DNA from: AC-32 sp963715575
Lineage (GTDB): Bacteria; Actinomycetota; Thermoleophilia; Gaiellales; Gaiellaceae
Assembly (NCBI GenBank): GCA_963715575.1
Contig: OY970250.1
Coordinates: forward strand, 1,116,001 to 1,180,000
Direction of reading: 5' to 3'
DNA length: 64,000 nt
Under the pieces are notes generated by a model. That model saw nothing but the letters and a program-made list of their open reading frames with translations. It did not search any database and was not told the origin of the DNA. The stretch's first letter is position 1. Every line of letters starts with the position of its first letter. Both the position numbers and the translations under genes were made by a program. Shown one piece after another: positions 19,481-26,665 of this stretch.

Positions 19481-19821
19481 CGGCTACGCAATTCCTGCGT
19501 GGCCGCGACCACGGCCTGCACGCAGAAGACGAGGAGACACCCGAGCAAGGCGGAGCGGGCCGCCGCGGGGACGACGCCTTCGGTGACCGCAGGCGCGCGC
19601 ACCGCCGAGCCGACCACCACGAGGGCGAGCACGACCGTCCAGAGCAGCGCGTGCAGGTGCTCGTCCGCGCCGTCGAGGACACGGCCGAAGGCCTCGAGCG
19701 CCGCGACCGCTGCGGCCGGCACGGCGAGCAGCAGTGCGTAGAACGCGAGCCCGTGGACCCCGGCCCCGTCCGCCGCTGCGGCCGCGATCACGAGCCCCAC
19801 GGGTACCGCCCGACGCGCCAT
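19477..19821 (-). CDS. Small membrane protein of unknown function
   Basis: A 114-residue, Ala/Val-rich protein with about four hydrophobic segments (residues 4-17, 24-45, 58-75 and 88-107) and a short Arg-rich end. It faces crcB with a 4-bp overlap of stop codons. No motif is recognised. Its high alanine content makes a spurious reading possible, but the hydrophobic pattern is regular and the opposite strand has no better candidate in this stretch. Confidence 0.55.
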   Translation of the reverse strand: MARRAVPVGLVIAAAAADGAGVHGLAFYALLLAVPAAAVAALEAFGRVLDGADEHLHALLWTVVLALVVVGSAVRAPAVTEGVVPAAARSALLGCLLVFCVQAVVAATQELRSR

Positions 19822-19892
19822 GCGCAGGTGTTCGGCGCCTGCTTCGAGGGTCCTTCGTTACGCTCAGGCGACCTGTGAGAAAGGAGCGCTGA

Positions 19893-20588
19893 ATGGCCGA
19901 TGTGTCGGTGACGTGGCTGGGTCACGCGACCTTCCGCATCGACTCGCCGGGAGGCAAGCGGATCTATGTCGACCCCTGGCTGGGCAACCCGAAATGCCCC
20001 GACTCCGAGAAGGAGCCGGAGCGGATCGACGTGATCGCGCTCACGCACGGACACGGCGACCACGTCGGCGAGACGGTGGAGCTGACCAAACAGTTCAAGC
20101 CGCAGGCGGTGGTGGCGAACGTCGAGCTCAAGGCCTGGCTGGAGCGGCAAGGGGCGGAGGTGGACGACCTGCCGGGCGCGAACAAGGGCGGCACGGTCGA
20201 GGTCGACGGGATCAACGTCACGCTCGTGAACGCCTTCCACTCGAGCGGCTCGGGCGACGGCGACTACCTGGGCGAGGCGGCGGGGATCGTGCTCGAGCTC
20301 GAGAACGGCACCAAGCTCTACTTCGCCGGCGACACCTGCGTCTTCGGCGACATGCAGCTGATCGCGCGCCTCTACTCGCCCGACGTGGCGATCCTGCCGA
20401 TCGGCGGCCACTTCACGATGGACCCGCGCGAGGCCGGGGTCGCGCTCGAGCTGCTCGGGGTCAAGCGCTGCATCCCGTGCCACTACGGCACCTTCCCGCT
20501 GCTGGCCGGCACCCCGGACGAGCTGCGCAAGGAAGCGCCGGACGTCGAGATCATCGAGCTGCAGCCCGGGGAGACGACGACCGTTTGA
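19893..20588 (+). CDS. Metal-dependent hydrolase, UPF0173 (metallo-beta-lactamase fold)
   Basis: A 231-residue metallo-beta-lactamase-fold protein of the UPF0173/YtkL group. The fold begins with VTWLGHATFRID and carries the metal motif THGHGDHVGET near residue 51; later ligands are in YFAGDTCVFGDM (near 145) and CHYGTFP (near 198). It likely binds two metal ions; the substrate of the group is not established. The ATG has a good ribosome site (AAAGGAG) 7 nt upstream. It is the first of four genes joined by overlaps or near-overlaps. Confidence 0.9.
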   Translation: MADVSVTWLGHATFRIDSPGGKRIYVDPWLGNPKCPDSEKEPERIDVIALTHGHGDHVGETVELTKQFKPQAVVANVELKAWLERQGAEVDDLPGANKGGTVEVDGINVTLVNAFHSSGSGDGDYLGEAAGIVLELENGTKLYFAGDTCVFGDMQLIARLYSPDVAILPIGGHFTMDPREAGVALELLGVKRCIPCHYGTFPLLAGTPDELRKEAPDVEIIELQPGETTTV

Positions 20589-20860
20589 GGCAACGCTGGT
20601 TCGGCTCGACGGGTGTCCAGGTCCCCGAGATCGCGGTCGAGGGCGAGCTCGAGCTCGGCGACGCGCTCGTGCTGGACGACGTCTCGGACGAGACCGCGCT
20701 GAAGCAGGCGCACGAGCAGGGCCGCGCGATCGTCGTGCGGGCAGGCTCGGCCGGCGAGATCAAGGAGGCGCTGGCGCGGCCCGAGGTCGCCTCCGTGCTC
20801 GTCCCCGCCGGCAAGCGCGAGCTGCTGGAGCTCGACCTGACGGAGCTGACCTACGGTTAG
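20585..20860 (+). CDS. 91-residue protein of unknown function
   Basis: A short acidic protein (Glu/Leu/Val-rich) with alternating predicted strands and helices: VPEIAVEGELELGDALVL, a helix around SDETALKQAHEQG, strand AIVVRAG, then a second helix and the strand SVLVPAG. It begins with TTG in a TTGA overlap with the UPF0173 gene, so it is probably translated by coupling. I do not recognise the family. Its constant operon position suggests a partner or regulator of the neighbouring enzymes, which is only inference. Confidence 0.65.
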   Translation: MRQRWFGSTGVQVPEIAVEGELELGDALVLDDVSDETALKQAHEQGRAIVVRAGSAGEIKEALARPEVASVLVPAGKRELLELDLTELTYG

Positions 20861-21692
20861 GGTCGCCACCTACTCGATCGCCGCCTGCGATCTCGACGCT
20901 TCGCAGTGGGGCGTCGCCACGCAGTCGAAGTTCCTCGGCGTCGGCTCCGTCGTCCCCTGGGCCGAGCCGCAGGTCGGGGCGATCGCGACCCAGTCCTACG
21001 CGAACCCGCGCTACGGGCCCGACGGGCTCGCGCTGCTGCGGGAGGGGCTGAGCGCGGACGAGGTCGTCGAGCGGCTGACCCAGGCCGACGCGGAGCGCGA
21101 GCACCGGCAGCTCGGCGTGGTCGACGGCGAGGGCGGGAGCGCCAGCTACACCGGCTCTGAGTGCCTGGACTGGGCCGGCGGCCGCACCGGGCCGTGCTAT
21201 GCGGCGCAGGGGAACATCCTCGTCTCCGCCGAGACGGTCGACGCGATCGTCGAGACCTTCGAGCGGACCGCCGGCGCGCCGCTCGCCGAGCGCCTGCTCG
21301 ACTGCCTCGACGCGGCGCAGACCGCGGGCGGCGACCGACGCGGCCAGCAGTCGGCGGCCCTGCTCGTCGTCGAGCGCGACGCCGGCTACGCGGGCCTCTC
21401 CGACAGCGTCGCCGATCTGCGCGTGGACGAGCACGCGCGGCCGCTCGAGGAGCTGCGGCGCATCTACGGCATGCACCAGGCGATCTTCGGCAAGACGGCG
21501 CCCGAGGACTGGCTCGAGGTGGACGGCGCGCTCGCCGAGGAGCTGCGCGAGCGGCTCGGCCGGCTCGGCTTCGAGGGCGAGCTGGAGACAACCTTCAACG
21601 CCTGGGCGGGGAAGGAGAACCTGGAAGAGCGCGTCGACGGAGTGCAGCGTGTCGACCCCGTCGTGCTCGACGAGCTGAGGAGGCAGACGTGA
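20856..21692 (+). CDS. DUF1028 protein (Ntn-hydrolase-like) with no standard start codon
   Basis: The family core is clear: TYSIAACDLDASQWGVATQ, then KFLGVGSVVPWAEP and QVGAIATQSYANPRYGPDGL; mid-protein GSECLDWAGGRTGPCYAAQGN; a C-terminal helical extension to about 278 residues. DUF1028 has an Ntn-hydrolase-like fold and no settled reaction. A stop at 20847-20849 and the next GTG at 21117 bracket the conserved N terminus, so no ATG, GTG or TTG can start it. GTT at 20856, overlapping the upstream TAG by one base, sits where relatives would have their initiator (xRVATYSI). Either a rare start, coupled re-initiation or a sequence error is required. The family call is firm; the start is not. Confidence 0.82.
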   Translation, partial: VRVATYSIAACDLDASQWGVATQSKFLGVGSVVPWAEPQVGAIATQSYANPRYGPDGLALLREGLSADEVVERLTQADAEREHRQLGVVDGEGGSASYTGSECLDWAGGRTGPCYAAQGNILVSAETVDAIVETFERTAGAPLAERLLDCLDAAQTAGGDRRGQQSAALLVVERDAGYAGLSDSVADLRVDEHARPLEELRRIYGMHQAIFGKTAPEDWLEVDGALAEELRERLGRLGFEGELETTFNAWAGKENLEERVDGVQRVDPVVLDELRRQT

Positions 21693-22366
21693 GCGGAAGG
21701 ATCGCCCGGATCGAGGAGCTCGAGGTCTACCCGATCGAAGGCCAGGAGGGGCTGACCTGGCGGCCGGTCCGCCGCTTCTTCGACATCCAGGCCTTCGGGG
21801 TCAACGCCTACACCGCCGACGAGGCGGGCAAGCGCGTGGTGGAGGAGCACCGCGAGGAGGGCGGGCACGAGGAGCTGTACGTCGTCGTCTCCGGCCGCGC
21901 GACCTTCATGGTCGACGGCCAGGAGCACGACGCGCCCGCAGGCACGCTCGTCCACTGCCCGCCGGGAACGCCGCGCGGCGCCGTCGCCGCGGAGCCCGGG
22001 ACGACCGTGCTCGGCGTCGGCGCCAAGCCCGGCGAGGTCTTCCAGCCGTCGGGCTGGGAGTGGACATTCGCAGGCATGTCGCTGCTCAGCCAGGGCCAGG
22101 AGGAGGCCGCGCGGCGCGAGTTCGACGCCGGGATCGAGGCTTATCCCGAGGCGTGGCAGGGCTACTACAACCTCGCCTGCGTGGAGGCCAAGCTCGGGAA
22201 CCGCGACCTGGCGCTCGCCCAGCTGCGGCGCGCGGCCGAGATCGACCAGGCCGTCGTCTCGAAGTACGCGCCCGAGGACGAGGACTTCGCCTCGATCAAG
22301 GACGACCCCGACTTTCTAGCTCTGACCGGGCAGGCGCAGGCCGGCGGCGGAAGCCACACGCCGTAG
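21689..22366 (+). CDS. Cupin-TPR fusion protein
   Basis: A 225-residue protein of two parts. Residues 35-125 form a cupin barrel: EEHREEGGHEELYVVVSG carries the His/Glu metal-site pattern, then GTLVHCPPGTPRGAVA. Residues 140-205 look like TPR-type helical repeats (MSLLSQGQEEAARREFDAG, WQGYYNLACVEAKLGNRDLA). It may sense or process a small ligand and bind a partner through the repeats; no substrate can be named. GTG start in a GTGA overlap with DUF1028. Its last 51 bp overlap the convergent Ldh2-like gene. Confidence 0.8.
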   Translation: MSGRIARIEELEVYPIEGQEGLTWRPVRRFFDIQAFGVNAYTADEAGKRVVEEHREEGGHEELYVVVSGRATFMVDGQEHDAPAGTLVHCPPGTPRGAVAAEPGTTVLGVGAKPGEVFQPSGWEWTFAGMSLLSQGQEEAARREFDAGIEAYPEAWQGYYNLACVEAKLGNRDLALAQLRRAAEIDQAVVSKYAPEDEDFASIKDDPDFLALTGQAQAGGGSHTP

Positions 22367-23065
22367 GCGTGGCAGCGGGTCTGCATTCGGCCGCGCGACC
22401 ACCAGCAACGCTCCGTGCCCGGGCTGGGCGACGAGGGAGTCGACCAGCAGCTGCAGCCCGACCGCCAGCGCGAACGCCTTGTGCGCCTGCTCGCCGCCGA
22501 AGGGGACGAGCTCGTCTTCGCCCGCCTCGCCGGCGAGCACCTCGCCGTAGGTGACGCGGCCCATCGAGACGTCGCTGACGAGCGGCTCGCCTTCCGAGCA
22601 GGGAATCGCGATCGCCAGCGGGTTCGTGCCGGCGAGCTTCGGCCCGCCCTCCGGATGGCCGAGGCGCGCGGGCGAGGTGGCGGTCAGCGCGGCGACGAGG
22701 CCGCCGGACGCGAGCTTGCGGCCCCAGTAGCCGAGCATCCCGGTCGGGAACGTCCGCTGCGCGACGACCAGGCGTGCGTGCTCGGGCGGGTCCAACAGCT
22801 GCGCCTCGACGATCGCGGCCAGGGTCAGATAGCCGAGCGCGCCGTTGCCGTCCCAACGCTCGTAGCCGGGCTCGCTCACCACCCGCTGCGGCCGTGCCGA
22901 GGGATCGAGCTCGAACGGCCGCGTCGCCAGCCACTCGACCCGCGAGAGGCCGTGGCCGGTCTTGCCGCGCCGCTCCGCGTCGAGGAAATGGTCGGCGAGC
23001 GTCCGCACGTCGGCCTGCCCGAAGCCGAGTCCCGCCAGCGTCTCCAGCACCTGATGCTCGTTCAC
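22316..23065 (-). CDS. Malate/L-lactate dehydrogenase family (Ldh2) protein, short
   Basis: An Ldh2-family NAD(P)-dependent oxidoreductase by its motifs: TGHGLSRVEW near residue 37 (the family HGxSR), and KLAGTNPLAIAIPCSEGEP near 140, which is the GTNPxxxAxP cofactor region. Members are usually about 340-360 residues; this one has 249, lacking much of the middle and C-terminal part. It could be a genuine short branch or a non-catalytic relative. GTG start at 23065 with AAGGA about 9 nt upstream. The 3' end overlaps the cupin-TPR gene by 51 bp, an unusually long convergent overlap. Confidence 0.75.
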   Translation of the reverse strand: MNEHQVLETLAGLGFGQADVRTLADHFLDAERRGKTGHGLSRVEWLATRPFELDPSARPQRVVSEPGYERWDGNGALGYLTLAAIVEAQLLDPPEHARLVVAQRTFPTGMLGYWGRKLASGGLVAALTATSPARLGHPEGGPKLAGTNPLAIAIPCSEGEPLVSDVSMGRVTYGEVLAGEAGEDELVPFGGEQAHKAFALAVGLQLLVDSLVAQPGHGALLVVARPNADPLPRLRRVASAAGLRLPGQS

Positions 23066-23109
23066 TTCACGAAATCCTTACGGGTTCGCACAGCCATCGG
23101 CGCCCCGGC

Positions 23110-23205
23110 GCCGTCTAAGTCTCTGGTTTCAGTGGGGGCTCCACACGTGGAGGCCCCGGGGTCCACTGGAACATTCGGAGGGCGCCTTCATGGCGCCCTT
23201 CGACT
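23110..23205. other. Structured intergenic region with stacked inverted repeats
   Basis: Between the divergent Ldh2-like and secreted-protein genes there are two strong inverted repeats. At 23131-23167 an outer CAGTGG/CCACTG encloses GGGGCTCCAC with GTGGAGGCCCC. At 23180-23201 AGGGCGCC and GGCGCCCT flank a TTCAT loop, followed on the plus strand by a short T-containing tract. They could be a small RNA with its terminator or a structured leader. I match it to no known RNA family. Confidence 0.4.
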
Positions 23206-23213
23206 TTCGCGGC

Positions 23214-23219
23214 TATAAC
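23214..23219 (+). promoter_or_regulatory. Candidate -10 (TATAAC) of the FG-GAP-like gene
   Basis: TATAAC lies 6 nt before the GTG at 23226. It is the closest match to TATAAT in the neighbourhood. Confidence 0.4.
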
Positions 23220-23225
23220 GGCCGG

Positions 23226-24062
23226 GTGAGACCCGTCGCAGCGCTTGCCGTCGCGCTCTTCGGACTCGGTGCGGTCGTCGTCACGACCGCCGCAGCCGCC
23301 CCGAAGCCCCACGTGGAGCGCGCCCGCGCCGGAGCGGTCGAGGCCGTCTTCTCCTACAGCTACGACGCCGCGGCCTTCCGCTTCTCGCGGCAGCGCCTGA
23401 TGATCAAGCACGACGGCGTGACGCGCTTCTCGGCCAGGCTGCGCAAGCCTCCGGGCGGCGGCTTCAACGCCCAGCCGGCAGGCTACTTCGCGCACCGGCG
23501 CTCGGTCTTCGTCACCGACGTCGAGGGCAACGGCGAGCCCGAGGTCGTGCTCGACCTCTACTGGGGTGGCGCCCACTGCTGCTGGTACAGCCAGATCTAC
23601 CGCTACGCGCCGGCAACCAAGCGCTACGTGCCGCTCGTCCACGTCTGGGGCGACTTCGGCTACGTCTTCGCCGATCTCGACCACGACGGCTCGCAGGAGC
23701 TGGTCACCCGCGACGACCGCTTCTCGTACGCCTTCGCGAGTTTCGCCGACTCGCGCTGGCCGGTGCGGATCCTCCGCTACCGGGCGGGGCGGATGACGGT
23801 CGAGACGCCCACCTACCCGAGCGAGATCGGCCGTGACGCGAACGCGCTCTGGCACACGGCGATGAACCCGAAGCGGAAGGCGAGCAACCAGGGCATCGTG
23901 GCCGCCTGGGCCGCGGACGAGTGCATGGTCGGCCACGCGACGGTCGCGTTCAAGACGATCGACCGGCTCGCCCGCAGCGGCAAGATCCACGGCGAGCGCA
24001 CGCGGGTCGCCTTCGAGCGGCGGCTGCGCAGCTTCTTGCGGCGAACCGGCTACCTGTCCTAG
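23226..24062 (+). CDS. Secreted protein with FG-GAP/VCBS-like repeats
   Basis: A signal peptide (VRPVAALAVALFGLGAVVV then an alanine-rich exit) leads to an extracellular domain with two Asp-rich turns of the FG-GAP/VCBS kind, VTDVEGNGEPEVVLDLYWG and FADLDHDGSQELVTRDD, which may bind calcium. A cysteine pair sits in GGAHCCWYS. The C-terminal part is helical and basic. The GTG at 23226 is preferred because TATAAC lies 6 nt upstream and the signal peptide begins at once; the ATG at 23190 lies inside a hairpin and would add 12 polar residues, though it has a GGAGGG ribosome site. Function unknown. Confidence 0.75.
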   Translation: MRPVAALAVALFGLGAVVVTTAAAAPKPHVERARAGAVEAVFSYSYDAAAFRFSRQRLMIKHDGVTRFSARLRKPPGGGFNAQPAGYFAHRRSVFVTDVEGNGEPEVVLDLYWGGAHCCWYSQIYRYAPATKRYVPLVHVWGDFGYVFADLDHDGSQELVTRDDRFSYAFASFADSRWPVRILRYRAGRMTVETPTYPSEIGRDANALWHTAMNPKRKASNQGIVAAWAADECMVGHATVAFKTIDRLARSGKIHGERTRVAFERRLRSFLRRTGYLS

Positions 24063-25138
24063 GAGAGGACGGGCAGGGATTTCACGATCCCGACGCCCTG
24101 CTCGCGCCGGGTAGCGGAGATCGCCTCGGCGAGCGCGGTGATCGCGCGGCCGGCCTCCGAGTCCGGATCGCTCTCGACGAGCGGCGTGCCGGCGTCGCCG
24201 GACTCGCGCAGCCTCGGGTCGAGCGGCACGGTGCCGAGCAACGGCACGTCCAGCTGCTCCGCCAGCCGCGCGCCGCCGCCGCTGCCGAAGGCCTCGCCGG
24301 TCATGTTCTCGATCACGCCGAGCAGGCGCATGTTCGTCTTGCGCGCCATCAGCGCCGCGCGCGCCGCGACCTCCTGAGCGAGCGGCTGCGGCGTCGTCAC
24401 CACCACGGCCTCGGCCCGCGGCAGCAGCTGGCCGAGCGAAATCGAGACGTCGCCCGTTCCCGGCGGCATGTCCACCACGAGCGTGTCGAGCTCGCCCCAG
24501 TGCACGTCGGTGAGGAACTGCTCGAGCGCGCGGTGCAGCATCGGGCCGCGCCACATCACGGGCTCGTTGTCGTCCAGGAAGAAGCCGATCGACATCAGCT
24601 TCAGCTCGCCGCGCACGGGCGGGACGATCATCCGATCGACCGCGACGGGCTTCTGGTGGATGCCGAGCAGGTGCGGGACCGAGTGGCCGTAGACGTCGGC
24701 ATCGAGGATCCCGGTGCGCTGGCCGAGCTTGTCGAAGGAGGCCGCGAGGTTGACCGACAGCGTCGACTTGCCGACGCCGCCCTTGCCGCTGGCCACCGCG
24801 ATCACGCGCGTCGTGCGGTCGAGCTGGATGCCCTTCGTGCGCTCGGTCACCGAGCCGCGCAGCCGCGCTGTCAACGCGCCGCGCTCCTCGGGCGTCATCA
24901 CGCCGAACTCGAGCGACACGCGCTGCACGCCCTCGACCGGCCCAAGCGCCTGCGCAACCTGCTGCTCGAAGCTCGAGCGCAGCGGGCAGCCGGCGACCGT
25001 GAGCGCGATCCCGACTGTCACGTCGCCGCCGTCGATGCGGACGTCGCGAACCATGTCGAGCTCGACCACGTTGCGCTTGAGCTCCGGGTCGATCACCTGC
25101 TCGAGGGCCTTGAGGATCTGCTCGCGCTGAGGCTCCAT
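24059..25138 (-). CDS. mrp: Mrp/NBP35-family ATP-binding Fe-S carrier
   Basis: A 359-residue P-loop ATPase of the Mrp/ApbC group. Residues 1-90 form a MIP18/DUF59 domain (LEQVIDPELKRNVVELDMV, then VAGCPLRS). The deviant Walker A GKGGVGKST is near residue 118, and VVDMPPGTGD near 225 is the Walker B region. The CxxC that binds the bridging cluster in E. coli ApbC is absent: the segment reads IENMTGEAFGSGGG, as in actinobacterial Mrp. ATG start at 25138 with TACGCT 7 nt upstream. The end meets the convergent secreted-protein gene with a 4-bp overlap. Confidence 0.92.
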   Translation of the reverse strand: MEPQREQILKALEQVIDPELKRNVVELDMVRDVRIDGGDVTVGIALTVAGCPLRSSFEQQVAQALGPVEGVQRVSLEFGVMTPEERGALTARLRGSVTERTKGIQLDRTTRVIAVASGKGGVGKSTLSVNLAASFDKLGQRTGILDADVYGHSVPHLLGIHQKPVAVDRMIVPPVRGELKLMSIGFFLDDNEPVMWRGPMLHRALEQFLTDVHWGELDTLVVDMPPGTGDVSISLGQLLPRAEAVVVTTPQPLAQEVAARAALMARKTNMRLLGVIENMTGEAFGSGGGARLAEQLDVPLLGTVPLDPRLRESGDAGTPLVESDPDSEAGRAITALAEAISATRREQGVGIVKSLPVLS

Positions 25139-25145
25139 GTTCAGG

Positions 25146-25151
25146 AGCGTA
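25146..25151 (-). promoter_or_regulatory. -10 box (TACGCT) of leaderless mrp
   Basis: TACGCT lies 7 nt before the ATG at 25138 in the short gap after the DUF72 gene. Confidence 0.4.
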
Positions 25152-25154
25152 GCC

Positions 25155-25883
25155 CTAGACGCCCAGGCGGCGGCGCAGCCAGAGGCCGTTCCGCACGGCG
25201 TAACCGCTCCAGTCGTTGTTGAAGTAGGCGAAAACCTCGCGCTCGGCCGCCCAGGACTCGATCCGCTGCGCCCATCCCTCCAGCTCCCGCTCCGAGTAGT
25301 TGCCGTCGCGGCCGCGCTTGCCGTGGTGGAAGCGCAGGAACGTCCAGTCGGTGGTGAGCACGTGCGGGTAGTCCCGCTTCGGCGTGTCGCCGATCACGAG
25401 CGCGACGGCGTGGGCACGCAGCAGCTCGTAGATCTCCTCCACGAACCAGCTGTCGTCACGAAACTCGAAGCAATGGCGGCCCGGCGGTAGCTGCTCGAGC
25501 GCCTGCGCCAGCCGTGCGTCGTCGCGGCGGAAACCGGGCGGCAGCTGCCAGAGCACCGGGCCCAGCTTCGGCGACTCGGCGAGCGGGCGGATCCGCTCGT
25601 AGAAGAGCTCGATGCTCGGGGGCAGGTCGCGCAGCCGCTTGATGTGCGTCGTGTAGCGGCTCATCTTCACGGCGAAGAGGAAGTTCGGCGGGCTCTCGTC
25701 CACCCAGTTGGCGACCGCCGTCTCGCGGGGCAGCCGGTAGAAGGTCGAGTTCACCTCGACCGTGTCGAAGTGCTGCGCGTAGAAGTCGAGCCAGCGGCGG
25801 GGCGGCAACCGCGGCGGGTAGAAGACGCCGTTCCGCCAGTGCTGGTAGTTCCAGCCGGAGCAGCCGATCCGGACCGGCTTCAC
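25155..25883 (-). CDS. DUF72 family protein
   Basis: A 242-residue TIM-barrel-like DUF72 protein. The family start IGCSGWNYQHWRNGVFYP, the block VEVNSTFYRLP (near 45) and the C-terminal YFNNDWSGYAVRNG are all recognisable. The function of the family is unknown, though it resembles sugar or nucleic-acid processing barrels. GTG start in a GTGA overlap with the IMPase-like gene, so DUF1015, IMPase-like and DUF72 form one coupled operon. Confidence 0.9.
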   Translation of the reverse strand: MKPVRIGCSGWNYQHWRNGVFYPPRLPPRRWLDFYAQHFDTVEVNSTFYRLPRETAVANWVDESPPNFLFAVKMSRYTTHIKRLRDLPPSIELFYERIRPLAESPKLGPVLWQLPPGFRRDDARLAQALEQLPPGRHCFEFRDDSWFVEEIYELLRAHAVALVIGDTPKRDYPHVLTTDWTFLRFHHGKRGRDGNYSERELEGWAQRIESWAAEREVFAYFNNDWSGYAVRNGLWLRRRLGV

Positions 25884-26665
25884 GCCAGCGCGGCGAAGAG
25901 GCGCTCGCAGATCTCCGGCGTCGCGGCGGCCACGCAGCGGGACCGGCCCTCGAGGTCGAGCGGGGCGGCCCCGAAGGGAGGTGCCTCGGGCAGTTCGATC
26001 GCGAGCCCGCGCTCGCGCACCAGCAGCTGCGCGGCGGCGATGTCGACCGAGCGGGCGCCCTTGAGCGAGCAGACCGCGTCGACGCGACCGGCCGCGAGGT
26101 GGCAGAGCGAGAGCGCCAGCGAGCCCATGATCCGCAGGCGGTAGGCGACACCGACCATCGCGGCCGCCTTCTCGGCGACGCTCGAGGTGAGGGTCGCCTC
26201 GAAGGAGAGGATCTCGATCTCCTCCTTGGGGTAGATCGGGCCGAGGTCGCCGTCGTTCAGCGACGCGCCGTGGCCCTGCTCGGCGACCCATTCCTCGCCG
26301 GTGCCGAAGTCGTAGACGTAGCCGAAGAACACATCGTCCATCGTCGCGCCCTCGGCGACCGCGATCGAGACCGAGAAGAACGGGATCCCGCGCTTGGCGT
26401 TGAGCGAGCCGTCGATCGGGTCGACCACGATCCTGGTCGGGCCGTCGCCCAGGATGCCGACCTCTTCGGAGACGATTGTCGTCCCGTCGATGCCTTGCAG
26501 CCGCTCGAGGATCACCTTCTCCGCCGCGGCGTCGATCGCGGTCGTCTCGTCGCCGCCTTCGCCGTCGCCGACCACGGGCTCGCGCTCGTCGCGGGTCGGC
26601 AGCTCGACGAGCACGCCGCGCACGTCCTCGACCGCCCCGCGGCAGACGGCCAACCAATCGGTCAA
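25880..26665 (-). CDS. Inositol monophosphatase-family phosphatase
   Basis: A 261-residue Mg(II)-dependent sugar phosphatase. The metal sites are visible: DETTAIDAAAEKV near residue 39, the Glu in TTIVSEEVG near 66, and the signature DPIDGSLNAKRGIPFFSVSIA near 81-101. The final metal motif is altered: the usual W(D/E)xAAG reads KGARSVDIAAAQ, as in archaeal-type FBPase/IMPases. Substrate may be inositol phosphate or fructose-1,6-bisphosphate. The TTG start at 26665 overlaps the DUF1015 stop (TTGA). Confidence 0.88.
   Translation of the reverse strand: MTDWLAVCRGAVEDVRGVLVELPTRDEREPVVGDGEGGDETTAIDAAAEKVILERLQGIDGTTIVSEEVGILGDGPTRIVVDPIDGSLNAKRGIPFFSVSIAVAEGATMDDVFFGYVYDFGTGEEWVAEQGHGASLNDGDLGPIYPKEEIEILSFEATLTSSVAEKAAAMVGVAYRLRIMGSLALSLCHLAAGRVDAVCSLKGARSVDIAAAQLLVRERGLAIELPEAPPFGAAPLDLEGRSRCVAAATPEICERLFAALA

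Noticed and set aside
23190..23225. ATG at 23190 as the start of the FG-GAP-like secreted protein
   Set aside because: It lies within a strong hairpin and adds polar residues before the signal peptide; TATAAC 6 nt before the GTG at 23226 fits the local pattern. Not fully excluded because a GGAGGG site precedes the ATG.
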